Part shown: positions 41,204 through 49,923 of the stretch, piece after piece | Layout: each line of letters begins with the position of its first letter | Position numbering within the stretch: the stretch's first letter is position 1 | Assembly: GCA_937996755.1 (NCBI GenBank) | Contig: CALKUS010000302.1 | Coordinates: forward strand, 1-60,152 | From: an uncultured Pseudomonadota bacterium | GTDB taxonomy: Bacteria; Pseudomonadota; Gammaproteobacteria; Xanthomonadales; Ahniellaceae | Reading direction: 5' to 3' | Length of the DNA: 60,152 bases | Notes under the pieces: generated by a model | Seen by the model: the letters and a program-made list of their open reading frames with translations, nothing else | Databases searched by the model: none | Told to the model about the DNA's origin: nothing | Position numbers and translations under genes: made by a program

Positions 41204-42877
41204 ATGACTCCATCGATTGGTCGGCGCCTCGTCCGGCGCTCCACCCTGCTCGCCCAGATCTCCGCGCTCGGCATCATGTCTTCGATGGCGCACGCCGCCG
41301 TCGTCGACAGCGGCCCCGTCAGCATCGCGGTGCCGCAGACCACCGCGGGCATCTACCTCAACCTCGTCACGAACGTCAGCAACGCCGTTCCTGCCTCCGT
41401 GCCCGGATGGGACTTCAATCCGTACGGAACGACGCTGCTGAACTTCTTCTCCACGGCCACGAGTGGCACGTACGTGGCAAACGGAACCAACGTCGCGGCA
41501 CTCGCGGCGGGCTCTGTCGTCAGCGCGGCCAGCACGTATCTCCCGACCGGCGTGAACCCGGGCAACCTCTTCCGGACCGGCGGCGTGAATTACCTCGGTA
41601 TCCGCTTCCCGAATGAAGCGAACGGCAACCAGATCCACTACGGCTGGATCGAGGTGACGTCGACCGGGCCCACGAACGGCACGCCCGCGACCATCACGCG
41701 GTATGCGTGGGAAAACGTCGCCGGCACGCCGATCACGATCCCGGGCGGCAGCAACACACCGCCGCAGTTCGGCTACACGCCGGCGCCGGGTGGCACGGTC
41801 ACGGCCACGGGCGGCACGACGATCGGCTCGACCGGCAATCTGTCCATTCCGGTCACGGTGGCGACGCCGGGTGCGGGCTCGGGCGCAGCCGCAACGACGA
41901 CGACGACGTGTACTGCACCGACCGCGCCGTTCACGGGCTTCGGCCAGACGGTGACGGCGGTCGGCGCCGGCGCGATCTCGGGTTCGCCGCTCAGCGGCAC
42001 GTGCACGCTCGGCGCAGCCGCGGTCACGCAGACGCTGACCTGCTCGGAGAACCGCGGCGGCACGCCGACGGCGGTGACGTTCCAGATCACCTGCCCGGCG
42101 GGCACCGTGGTCAATACGCCGCCGCAGTTCGCGTACTCGCCGGCAGCCGGTGGCACGGTCGCCTTCACGGGCGGTGGCGCGGTCGGCTCGACGGGTAATG
42201 CGTCGATCACGGTCACGACCGGCACGGCGGGCGCAGGCTCGGGTGCGGCAGCGACGACGACGACCACCTGCACGGCGCCGACGGCTCCGTTCGCGGGCTT
42301 CGGCCAGACGGTCACGGCCACCGGCGCGGGCGCGCCCACGGGCTCGCCGCTGTCCGGCACCTGCACGCTCGGCGCAGCCGCGGCGACGCAGACGCTGACC
42401 TGCTCGGAGAACCGCGGCGGTACGCCGACGGCCGTGACGTTCCAGTTGTCGTGCCCGGCCGGTTCGCTGGCCCCGGTGACGTCGAATCCGGCGTCCGGCT
42501 CGACGATCACGCTGAACGCCACCGCGGGTGGTACCGCGACGTCGACGGTGACGTTCTCGAATCCGGCCGGCTCGGCGCAGACGGTGACGTGCACGGCCCC
42601 GGCCGCGCCGTTCTCCGCATCGCCGCTGTCGATCCCGGTGCCGGCCGGCGGCTCGGCCTCGACCACGGTCACGCTGTCCAGCGCGACGACGGGTTCGTTC
42701 ACCGGCACGCTGAACTGCACCGCCGGCGCCACGACGTTCACGTTCAACCTGGCCGGCGGCGTGATCGTGATCCCGGTGGCGACGTCGGTCCCGACGCTCG
42801 GCGACACCGGCCGCTGGATCGCGATGCTGATGCTGCTCGGCGTCGGCCTCGCGGCCGTCGCAGTGCGCCGCAGCTGA
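41204..42877 (+). CDS. IPTL-CTERM surface/exported protein 1
   Basis: The 557-residue protein has a signal peptide (LLAQISALGIMSSMAHAA). The N-terminal domain (~31-182) resembles those of PEP/IPTL-CTERM proteins (NYLGIRFPNEANGNQIHYGWIEV...TITRYAWENVAGTPI). Two tandem 120-residue repeats begin at NTPPQFGYTP (residue 184) and NTPPQFAYSP (304), and a third Ig-like segment follows. It ends VPTLGDTGRWIAMLMLLGVGLAAVAVRRS: an IPTL-like motif, one helix and a basic tail, the sorting signal associated with exosortase H in other bacteria. From 41751 on it is essentially identical to IPTL gene 2. No exosortase gene is in the window. Confidence 0.88.
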   Translation: MTPSIGRRLVRRSTLLAQISALGIMSSMAHAAVVDSGPVSIAVPQTTAGIYLNLVTNVSNAVPASVPGWDFNPYGTTLLNFFSTATSGTYVANGTNVAALAAGSVVSAASTYLPTGVNPGNLFRTGGVNYLGIRFPNEANGNQIHYGWIEVTSTGPTNGTPATITRYAWENVAGTPITIPGGSNTPPQFGYTPAPGGTVTATGGTTIGSTGNLSIPVTVATPGAGSGAAATTTTTCTAPTAPFTGFGQTVTAVGAGAISGSPLSGTCTLGAAAVTQTLTCSENRGGTPTAVTFQITCPAGTVVNTPPQFAYSPAAGGTVAFTGGGAVGSTGNASITVTTGTAGAGSGAAATTTTTCTAPTAPFAGFGQTVTATGAGAPTGSPLSGTCTLGAAAATQTLTCSENRGGTPTAVTFQLSCPAGSLAPVTSNPASGSTITLNATAGGTATSTVTFSNPAGSAQTVTCTAPAAPFSASPLSIPVPAGGSASTTVTLSSATTGSFTGTLNCTAGATTFTFNLAGGVIVIPVATSVPTLGDTGRWIAMLMLLGVGLAAVAVRRS

Positions 42878-42933
42878 TCGCAGGCAACACGCAATGAAAA
42901 AGGGCGCCCCTCGGGGCGCCCTTTTTTTGCCTG
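41751..42933 (+). repeat. direct repeat copy 1 (C-terminal half of IPTL gene 1 plus terminator)
   Basis: This ~1.18-kb stretch matches 45378-46561 with one substitution seen (T at 41791 against C at 45418, synonymous) and one extra T in the terminator run of copy 2. Identity begins abruptly at 41751 and ends a few bases beyond the terminator, in the same orientation. It also contains two internal 360-bp tandem units (41753-42112 and 42113-42472), which are less similar to each other. Confidence 0.92.
42902..42928. terminator. factor-independent terminator after IPTL gene 1 (bidirectional)
   Basis: GGGCGCCCC and GGGGCGCCC form a 9-bp GC stem (42902-42921) followed by seven T residues. Five A residues precede it, so it can also terminate the convergent sulfotransferase gene, whose stop is at 42966. 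Confidence 0.9.
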
Positions 42934-42965
42934 TCCGGCCGCCCTCCGGGGCGCGTCCGACTTGC

Positions 42966-44585
42966 TCAGCCGCGTGGTGCGTCGAGCAGCGTCCGCAGCG
43001 GCGCGAGCAGCTCGCCGTAGCGCGCGCTGCGCGCGGTGTCCTTGCGCAATGGCTGACGCACCTGTGCGGCACTCGCGGTGCGCACGCTGCGCTGCGCTTC
43101 GTTGAAACGCAGGCACGCTTCGTCGAACGGCAAGCCGCAGAACGCGAGCAGCTCGCGCACCTGCGCCTCGGGATCGGCGACGAACGCTTCGTACTGCTGC
43201 AGGCGGAACCGTGACGGATCGCGCTGCGCCCAGAAGCGCGCGAGCCGGTCGTAGTCGTGCCAGTACGCCGCGAGACTCTCGAAGTCGTAGGCGAAACCGA
43301 CGAGCCCGAGCGCGAACAATTGCTTGTAGCAGGACCAGCAGGTCTCCACGGCTTCGCGCTGCAGCCCGACGATGCGCGTAGCGGGCAGCATGGCCATGGC
43401 GGCGCCCGCGAGCAGCCAGTTCGCCGGAAGCTTGTCGGTGGAGCGCGGACGCTCGCGACGCCAGCGCGCGCTGAGCTTCAGGTACTCGCGGCCCATGCGC
43501 GCCCAGTCGGCGGGCGTGGCCGCCGGTATCCACTGCGGGAACGGCACGCGGCGTTCCCGCGATTCCAGGTCGATGATGCGGTAGAGGTAGGGCAGCTCGC
43601 TCGCACCTTCCACTTCGGGATGCGCGGCGAGCACCTGCTCGATGAGCGTCGTTCCCGAGCGCGGCAGGCCGACGACGAAGATCACCTCGCTGCCCTGCTC
43701 CGCGTCCGCGCGCGCGACGTCGCCGCCGAATATCTCGCGCACCGCGTCGACCTGCGCGCTGAACTGCGCCCGGTCCCACGGCCGCTGCGCGCGCGCATAG
43801 GCGTTCGCGCGACCGAGCATGGCGAACGCGCGATCGTACTGGCCGGCGTCCTCGTAGGCCTTGCCGAGCGCGAAGGCGAGCATGTTGCCCTCATCGCCGA
43901 CGTACGCACCGCTGCGCTCCGTGCGCTCCAGCTCGGCGAGCTCGGCGGGCGTGATGCGCACGGTCTTCTGGTCGAGCATCGCGTACCACGCGGCGGCGAC
44001 CTCCTGCCCGCGCGCAATGAGCGCCCGATACTCGGTTGCCGCATCCTCGGCCCGGCCCATCGCCTGCAGGCAGCGCGCGCGCAGCAGTCGCGCGGTGGGC
44101 GTATCCGCGCGGACGAGCACGCGCTCGACGAGCGCCAGCGCCGCCTCGATGTAACCCTGGCGGTCGAGCTCGATCGCGACGTGCAATTGCTCGGCGGGCT
44201 CGGACGCCGCGACGGCCGCTTCGTGCAGGGCGGCCTGCGCACGGTCGTCTGCTCCGGTCTCTGTCGCGGCAGCTGCCAACTGGCGGAGCACGAGCGGATC
44301 ACCCGGTTGCGCCGCGAGGGATCGCTCGAACGCCGCGATGGCCTCGGCGTACCGGCCCTGCCGCGACAGCAGGCTCCCGGTCCAGCGCAGCACCTCGGGG
44401 TGCGCGCCGGCCAGGACCGTGGCACTCATGAGTGCGAGCTCGGCCGCCGAAACCTCACCGCGGGCCAGGTGCTGCTCCACTTCCCGCAGACGGGCGGCAA
44501 CCAGCGGCGGCAGGCCGCGAGTGCGCTGGGCATGCAGACGATTGGCGTCCCGGACAGCGGCCGGGACGGCTCGGCGATGGCTCAT
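42966..44585 (-). CDS. TPR-containing sulfotransferase
   Basis: The 539-residue protein has TPR-like helices in residues ~30-290 (GRYAEAIAAFERSLAAQPGDPLVLRQLAAAATETG, GYIEAALALVERVLVRADTPTARLLRARCLQAMG) and a sulfotransferase domain in residues ~300-520. The 5'-phosphosulfate loop is VVGLPRSGTTLIEQVL (306-313), and STDKLPANWLLAGAA and ATRIVGLQREAVETCWSCYKQLF hold further conserved positions. It resembles protein-tyrosine-type TPR sulfotransferases of xanthomonads. It lies between two IPTL-CTERM genes on the opposite strand, which could be its targets; that is speculation. It shares the terminator at 42902-42928. Confidence 0.87.
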   Translation of the reverse strand: MSHRRAVPAAVRDANRLHAQRTRGLPPLVAARLREVEQHLARGEVSAAELALMSATVLAGAHPEVLRWTGSLLSRQGRYAEAIAAFERSLAAQPGDPLVLRQLAAAATETGADDRAQAALHEAAVAASEPAEQLHVAIELDRQGYIEAALALVERVLVRADTPTARLLRARCLQAMGRAEDAATEYRALIARGQEVAAAWYAMLDQKTVRITPAELAELERTERSGAYVGDEGNMLAFALGKAYEDAGQYDRAFAMLGRANAYARAQRPWDRAQFSAQVDAVREIFGGDVARADAEQGSEVIFVVGLPRSGTTLIEQVLAAHPEVEGASELPYLYRIIDLESRERRVPFPQWIPAATPADWARMGREYLKLSARWRRERPRSTDKLPANWLLAGAAMAMLPATRIVGLQREAVETCWSCYKQLFALGLVGFAYDFESLAAYWHDYDRLARFWAQRDPSRFRLQQYEAFVADPEAQVRELLAFCGLPFDEACLRFNEAQRSVRTASAAQVRQPLRKDTARSARYGELLAPLRTLLDAPRG

Positions 44586-44715
44586 GGATTGGCGAAAAGC
44601 GGCTCGTTGGCGAGTATGCCGGTCGCGGCGAGGCAGTCAAACACGCACCGGCCGGTTACCGCTTGCCGCGGATTGAATTTTCCAGCCGTGAAGCGGCCAC
44701 GCTGGCCACGAATCG

Positions 44716-44724
44716 TGCTATACG
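44716..44724 (+). promoter_or_regulatory. putative extended -10 of IPTL gene 2
   Basis: TGC-TATACG resembles the extended -10 of IPTL gene 1 (TGC-TATAAC at 41134-41142). No good -35 precedes it. It lies 80 bases before the preferred start codon. Confidence 0.35.
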
Positions 44725-44803
44725 GCTTGTTCGGCGAATTCGGTCCCCGGCGACCGCTCGACCGATCCTTTCCGGGTGACAAGTAAAAAGAGGGATGGGG
44801 AAC

Positions 44804-46504
44804 ATGAATCTGCAGAAGAACAGTTTCGGCAAGCGTCTACTGCGTCGTTCCGTGCTGCTCGCGGAAGCCTCGGCGCTGTGCCTCATGAGCAGTTCCGCCA
44901 TGGCGGCGATCGTCACGAGCCCGATCGCCAACCTGGCGATACCGCAGACCGTCGCGGGCGTGTACATCAACATCGTCACCGGTGCGACGGGCACATCCGC
45001 GGGCGCCGTAACCGGCTGGGACCTCAATCCCTACAACTCGAATTCCGGCGCGAACCTGGGCATCTACTGGCCGCAGACCGGCCTCACGCCGCGCGGCGGC
45101 GTCGTGCCGACTGCGGGCGGCACGCAGCTCCAGAACGTTCCGCCCGGCACGGTCATCGGCCCGTCGTCGTTCTACACGCTCGCGATCCAGGCCACGAACC
45201 CCAACTTCCTCGTGACCGGCACGGAGACACTGGGCCTCGCGTTCGTCAACGAATCCACGGGCGCCGTGAACTACGGCTACGCCCGCATCCAGACGACGGC
45301 AGCGAGCGGTTTCCCGGCGACCATCCTCAGCATCACCTACGAGAACACGGGTCAGCCGATCACCGTGCCCGCTGGCGGCAACACACCGCCGCAGTTCGGC
45401 TACACGCCGGCGCCGGGCGGCACGGTCACGGCCACGGGCGGCACGACGATCGGCTCGACCGGCAATCTGTCCATTCCGGTCACGGTGGCGACGCCGGGTG
45501 CGGGCTCGGGCGCAGCCGCAACGACGACGACGACGTGTACTGCACCGACCGCGCCGTTCACGGGCTTCGGCCAGACGGTGACGGCGGTCGGCGCCGGCGC
45601 GATCTCGGGTTCGCCGCTCAGCGGCACGTGCACGCTCGGCGCAGCCGCGGTCACGCAGACGCTGACCTGCTCGGAGAACCGCGGCGGCACGCCGACGGCG
45701 GTGACGTTCCAGATCACCTGCCCGGCGGGCACCGTGGTCAATACGCCGCCGCAGTTCGCGTACTCGCCGGCAGCCGGTGGCACGGTCGCCTTCACGGGCG
45801 GTGGCGCGGTCGGCTCGACGGGTAATGCGTCGATCACGGTCACGACCGGCACGGCGGGCGCAGGCTCGGGTGCGGCAGCGACGACGACGACCACCTGCAC
45901 GGCGCCGACGGCTCCGTTCGCGGGCTTCGGCCAGACGGTCACGGCCACCGGCGCGGGCGCGCCCACGGGCTCGCCGCTGTCCGGCACCTGCACGCTCGGC
46001 GCAGCCGCGGCGACGCAGACGCTGACCTGCTCGGAGAACCGCGGCGGTACGCCGACGGCCGTGACGTTCCAGTTGTCGTGCCCGGCCGGTTCGCTGGCCC
46101 CGGTGACGTCGAATCCGGCGTCCGGCTCGACGATCACGCTGAACGCCACCGCGGGTGGTACCGCGACGTCGACGGTGACGTTCTCGAATCCGGCCGGCTC
46201 GGCGCAGACGGTGACGTGCACGGCCCCGGCCGCGCCGTTCTCCGCATCGCCGCTGTCGATCCCGGTGCCGGCCGGCGGCTCGGCCTCGACCACGGTCACG
46301 CTGTCCAGCGCGACGACGGGTTCGTTCACCGGCACGCTGAACTGCACCGCCGGCGCCACGACGTTCACGTTCAACCTGGCCGGCGGCGTGATCGTGATCC
46401 CGGTGGCGACGTCGGTCCCGACGCTCGGCGACACCGGCCGCTGGATCGCGATGCTGATGCTGCTCGGCGTCGGCCTCGCGGCCGTCGCAGTGCGCCGCAG
46501 CTGA
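44804..46504 (+). CDS. IPTL-CTERM surface/exported protein 2
   Basis: The 566-residue protein has a signal peptide (LLAEASALCLMSSSAMAA) and an N-terminal domain clearly homologous to that of protein 1 but well diverged (IPQTVAGVYINIVTG; GLAFVNESTGAVNYGYARI; YENTGQPITV). From NTPPQFGYTP to the C-terminal VPTLGDTGRWIAMLMLLGVGLAAVAVRRS its sequence is the same as in protein 1. The ATG at 44804 is preferred over that at 44795 because GAGGG directly abuts the earlier codon and is well placed for the later one. A sorting signal of IPTL type is present. The role is unknown, probably envelope-attached or surface display. Confidence 0.88.
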   Translation: MNLQKNSFGKRLLRRSVLLAEASALCLMSSSAMAAIVTSPIANLAIPQTVAGVYINIVTGATGTSAGAVTGWDLNPYNSNSGANLGIYWPQTGLTPRGGVVPTAGGTQLQNVPPGTVIGPSSFYTLAIQATNPNFLVTGTETLGLAFVNESTGAVNYGYARIQTTAASGFPATILSITYENTGQPITVPAGGNTPPQFGYTPAPGGTVTATGGTTIGSTGNLSIPVTVATPGAGSGAAATTTTTCTAPTAPFTGFGQTVTAVGAGAISGSPLSGTCTLGAAAVTQTLTCSENRGGTPTAVTFQITCPAGTVVNTPPQFAYSPAAGGTVAFTGGGAVGSTGNASITVTTGTAGAGSGAAATTTTTCTAPTAPFAGFGQTVTATGAGAPTGSPLSGTCTLGAAAATQTLTCSENRGGTPTAVTFQLSCPAGSLAPVTSNPASGSTITLNATAGGTATSTVTFSNPAGSAQTVTCTAPAAPFSASPLSIPVPAGGSASTTVTLSSATTGSFTGTLNCTAGATTFTFNLAGGVIVIPVATSVPTLGDTGRWIAMLMLLGVGLAAVAVRRS

Positions 46505-46561
46505 TCGCAGGCAACACGCAATGAAAAAGGGCGCCCCTCGGGGCGCCCTTTTTTTTGCCTG
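45378..46561 (+). repeat. direct repeat copy 2 (C-terminal half of IPTL gene 2 plus terminator)
   Basis: Second copy of the ~1.18-kb repeat at 41751-42933. Left of 45378 the two genes diverge at once; right of 46561 no similarity remains. The offset between copies is 3627 bases, which would be the length lost on recombination between them, including the whole sulfotransferase gene. Confidence 0.92.
46529..46556. terminator. factor-independent terminator after IPTL gene 2 (bidirectional)
   Basis: The same GGGCGCCCC/GGGGCGCCC stem as at 42902, with eight T residues. It also fits the convergent Gly-rich gene, whose stop is at 46585. Confidence 0.9.
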
Positions 46562-46584
46562 CGCTTCGCGGCGCGCGCGACGCG

Positions 46585-47700
46585 CTATTCGAATCCGTTC
46601 GCGAGCAACGTGTCGCAACTGCTGCCCGTCGTGGCCAGCGGCGAGATCGGCGTGGCATTGTTCACCAGCGCCGTGCAGCCGTTGATGCGGATGCGGCCCG
46701 ACCCGCCACCGCCACCGCCGCCGCCCGCGGCCGAGAACGCACTCACGGAACCGTTCGTTCCGCCGCTGCCGGCGCCGAGCGAGCCGCCGCTGCCGCCGTT
46801 GCCGCCATTCGGCGTGGTCGTCCCGCCCGGACCACCCGTGGCGCCCGACGTCGTATTGGTCCCCGCGCTACCGGGACTGCCGTTGTTGCCCGAGCTCGCG
46901 AATCCGCCGCCGCTGCCACCACCGCCACCGCCGCCGCCGTTCGCGACGAGGCGCCCGACGAGATCGACGGTGTCGCCCTCGATCAGGATGCTGCCGCCGC
47001 TACCACCACCGCCGCCGCCGCGCCCGTTGTCCTGCTGCGCGCCACCGGCGCCGGGTAGCCCACCGAGTCCGTTCGCGCGCACGGTGGCGTTCGTGTCCAG
47101 GAGGAAGCTGCCGCACGCAACCAGTTGCACGGCACCGCCGCCCGAGCCGCCCGCGCCTCCCGACCCGGAAACGCCGCCGCGCGATCCGGTGATGAGCGGC
47201 CTCAGCGCGGCGTTGCCGGGCGGATTGGGCGCGCTCGCGCCCGAGGTCGAACCGGATCCGCCATCGCCGCCGGACGTGCCGTTGCTGCCACCGCTCGCGC
47301 CGCCCGTTGCGCCGCCGATGCCCGCGGCAGGACCGCCGTTCACGGCCGCGCTCACGTCGACGGTGCCCTGCAGCGTGAAGTTCGTGCTCGCGGTCAGCAC
47401 CAGCAGCCGCGGTCCCGTGACGCTGACCGTCGCGCCGCTGGCGATGGTGATCGCACGCTGGCGCACCACGCAGAGATCGAGTGCGCCCGGCTGCGTGACG
47501 ACTTCGCTGCAGTCGCCGCCATCGGCGGTGTTGAACTGCCGGTTCGTGCTCACCACGAGGTCGACCGTCTGCGGCACCGAGCAGAAGCCCGCGGGCAGGT
47601 TGCTCGGGGCGATGGCCGCCGCCCATGCGCCGGCCGGAAGGCACGCCGCGGCGATCGCGAGCGCGAGCACGCGCCGGCGGCGGGTGGGGACGTTCGGCAT
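46585..47700 (-). CDS. secreted Gly-rich protein ending in a DGFE-type motif
   Basis: The 371-residue product has a signal peptide (VLALAIAAACLPAGAWAA), a beta-rich N-terminal part with four cysteines, and long Gly/Ser/Thr-rich stretches (GGGGGGGGSGGG, GATGGPGGTTTPNGGNGGSGGS). It ends CDTLLANGFE, matching the LLVDGFE end of the protein at 51177-52586. AAGGAG lies six bases before the ATG at 47700. The repeats suggest a structural extracellular or cell-surface protein. The antisense frame is open and proline-rich for the same reason and is not a gene. Confidence 0.8.
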   Translation of the reverse strand: MPNVPTRRRRVLALAIAAACLPAGAWAAAIAPSNLPAGFCSVPQTVDLVVSTNRQFNTADGGDCSEVVTQPGALDLCVVRQRAITIASGATVSVTGPRLLVLTASTNFTLQGTVDVSAAVNGGPAAGIGGATGGASGGSNGTSGGDGGSGSTSGASAPNPPGNAALRPLITGSRGGVSGSGGAGGSGGGAVQLVACGSFLLDTNATVRANGLGGLPGAGGAQQDNGRGGGGGGSGGSILIEGDTVDLVGRLVANGGGGGGGGSGGGFASSGNNGSPGSAGTNTTSGATGGPGGTTTPNGGNGGSGGSLGAGSGGTNGSVSAFSAAGGGGGGGGSGRIRINGCTALVNNATPISPLATTGSSCDTLLANGFE

Positions 47701-47812
47701 CGCACGCTCCTTATCCAGTCGACTGACGCGGATTACGGAAAAAGCGCGGCTCCGAGGCCATGCGTCGATGTTACCGTTTGCAGGGCCGCAAGGACGACCG
47801 GAGCAAACACCC

Positions 47813-49822
47813 ATGACCGCGATCCGCAACGCGCTGTGTTTCGCCCTGCTGTGCGCCGCCGGCGCCGTGCATTCCGCCGAACGCGTCGAGCGCAGCACCG
47901 TGCGCATCCTCGGCAACGACGCGGGCTTCCAGGAAGCGCGCTACGCCGACGACGGCACGGTGAAGGTGCACTACGAGTACAACGACCGCGGCCGCGGGCC
48001 GAAGACCGATTCCACTTACCGCGTCGGCAAGGACGGGCGCTGGGACACCGCCGAGATCGCCGGCGTCGCCTATTTCAAGACGCCCGTCGCCGAGCGCTTC
48101 TCGCGCGACGACGAGGCCACGAGCTGGAAGAACGGCAGCGAGGACGAGAAGCGCGAGGGCCGCGTGCCCGGGATCTACTCGTCGCTCGATGCCCCGCCCG
48201 AGGAGTTCGTGCTCATGGCGCGCGCGCTGCTCGCGAGCGGCGGCGAAGGCGACCTGCTGCCGGTGGGCAAGCTGCGCATCGCGGAGGCGGCGCGCATGAA
48301 GGTGGACGGCAAGGACGGCAGGCGCGACGCCGTGCTTTACGCGATCACCGGCGCCGACCTCACGCCGTCGTACATCTGGCTCGACGGCGACGGGCGCTTC
48401 CTCGCGTCGTGGTCCGATTGGCAGACGATGGTGCGCGACGGCTACGACGCGGCGCTGCCCGAGCTGGGCAGGAAACAGACCGAGCTGGACAAGCGGCTGA
48501 TCACCGATCGCGCGAAGGCGCTCACGCATCGCCTCGCGAAACCGCTCGTGATCGACGACGTACGCGTGTTCGATCCCGAGACGCTCGCGGTCGCCGAGCA
48601 TCAGCGCGTGGTCGTGCGCGACGGCAAGGTCGCGGCGGTCGGCGCGCGCGACGCGACGCCCGCGCCGGCCGACGCCGAGACGCTCGCGGGCGACGGCCGC
48701 TTCCTCATGCCGGGCCTGTGGGACATGCACGTGCACGTCGGCGGCACGAACGACGGCCTGCTGCACATCGCGTCGGGCGTGACCACCGTGCGCGACCTCG
48801 CGAACGACAAGGAAGCGCTCGACGCGAAGATCGCCGGCTACGAATCCGGCGCGGACATCGGCCCGCGCGTCGTGCGCGCCGGCTTCGTCGACGGCCGCGG
48901 GCCGTTCGCCGGCCCCACCAAGGTGTTCGTCGACAACGAAGACGAAGCACGCGCCGCCGTCGAGCAGTTCGCGAAGGACGGCTTCGTGCAGCTGAAGATC
49001 TACAGCTCGGTCAAGCCGGAGCTCGTGCCGCTGCTGATCAGGCTCGCGCACGAGAAGGGCCTGCGCGTGAGCGGCCACGTGCCGAACGGGCTGTCGGCGC
49101 AGAAGTTCGTCGAGGCCGGCGCCGACGAGCTGCAGCACGCGAACTTCCTGTTCCTCAACTTCCTCGCGGACGACAAGGTCGACACGCGCACGCCGCAGCG
49201 CTTCACGACGGTCGCCGATCGCGCGGTGGAGATTCCGCTCGACGGCAAGCCGATGCAGGACTTCATCGCGGTCCTGCGCGAGCACCACACGGTCATCGAC
49301 CCGACGCTCATGACGTTCGAGGGCATGTTCCTCGATCGCCCCGGCCGCATGGGGCCCACCTATTACGACACCGTCGACCGGCTGCCCGCGACGTGGCAGC
49401 GCGGCATCCGCGCCGCGACCGGCGGGCTCGCGACGAGCGGCGTCGCGAACGACCTCGCACACCGCGAGTCGTACCAGCGCATGATCGACCTGGTCGGTTT
49501 GATGTACCGCAGCGGCGTGACGGTGGTCGCGGGCACCGACGCGTTCCCGTTGTTCGCGCTCGCGCGCGAGCTCGAGCTCTACACGCATGCCGGCATCCCG
49601 CCCGCGGAGGTTCTGCGCATCGCCACGCTCGGCGCCGCGCGCGTGATGAAGCGCGACGACGAATACGGCAAGGTCGCGCCTGGCTACGTCGCGGACCTCG
49701 TGCTGTTCGACGGCGATCCGTCGAAGCTCATCACCGACGTGCGTCGCGTGCACACCGTCGTGCGCGGCGACCGCTGGTTCGAAGCCGAAAAGCTGTACGA
49801 CAGCGTCGGCATCGGGCACTGA
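47813..49822 (+). CDS. secreted amidohydrolase family protein (3) with N-terminal extension
   Basis: The 669-residue protein has a signal peptide (LCFALLCAAGAVHSA) and a ~220-residue extension of beta-rich sequence before the amidohydrolase domain. The metal site is in LMPGLWDMHVHVGG, then SGVTTVRDLANDKE, VRVSGHVPNGL-type histidine (GLRVSGHVPNGLSAQKFVEAGADELQHANFL) and VVAGTDAFPLFALAREL with the catalytic aspartate. KVAPGYVADLVLFDGDPSKL closes the fold. The extension resembles parts of other exported amidohydrolases in Xanthomonadales. Substrate unknown. It is divergent from the Gly-rich gene. Confidence 0.88.
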   Translation: MTAIRNALCFALLCAAGAVHSAERVERSTVRILGNDAGFQEARYADDGTVKVHYEYNDRGRGPKTDSTYRVGKDGRWDTAEIAGVAYFKTPVAERFSRDDEATSWKNGSEDEKREGRVPGIYSSLDAPPEEFVLMARALLASGGEGDLLPVGKLRIAEAARMKVDGKDGRRDAVLYAITGADLTPSYIWLDGDGRFLASWSDWQTMVRDGYDAALPELGRKQTELDKRLITDRAKALTHRLAKPLVIDDVRVFDPETLAVAEHQRVVVRDGKVAAVGARDATPAPADAETLAGDGRFLMPGLWDMHVHVGGTNDGLLHIASGVTTVRDLANDKEALDAKIAGYESGADIGPRVVRAGFVDGRGPFAGPTKVFVDNEDEARAAVEQFAKDGFVQLKIYSSVKPELVPLLIRLAHEKGLRVSGHVPNGLSAQKFVEAGADELQHANFLFLNFLADDKVDTRTPQRFTTVADRAVEIPLDGKPMQDFIAVLREHHTVIDPTLMTFEGMFLDRPGRMGPTYYDTVDRLPATWQRGIRAATGGLATSGVANDLAHRESYQRMIDLVGLMYRSGVTVVAGTDAFPLFALARELELYTHAGIPPAEVLRIATLGAARVMKRDDEYGKVAPGYVADLVLFDGDPSKLITDVRRVHTVVRGDRWFEAEKLYDSVGIGH

Positions 49823-49879
49823 AGCGCGCCTTTCGCCAATAAATAGGCGATCGCTGGGCACCCCTCCACGAGCATGCGA

Positions 49880-49905
49880 ACGCCCGGGCAACCCCGCCCG
49901 GGCGT
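49880..49905. promoter_or_regulatory. GC-rich hairpin before gene 49924
   Basis: A perfect 10-bp stem ACGCCCGGGC/GCCCGGGCGT closes on AACCCC. It lies 18 bases before the ATG at 49924 and 58 bases after the previous stop. It may end transcription of the amidohydrolase gene (no U-tract) or sit in the leader of the next gene, whose ribosome-binding site GAGGAGG follows. Confidence 0.5.
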
Positions 49906-49923
49906 CTGCTCGAGGAGGTTCCC

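Noticed and set aside
46610..47700. Proline-rich plus-strand frame opposite the Gly-rich gene
   Set aside because: GGN codons read as CCN (Pro) on the other strand. The minus-strand frame has a ribosome-binding site, signal peptide and a DGFE-type end, so it is the gene.
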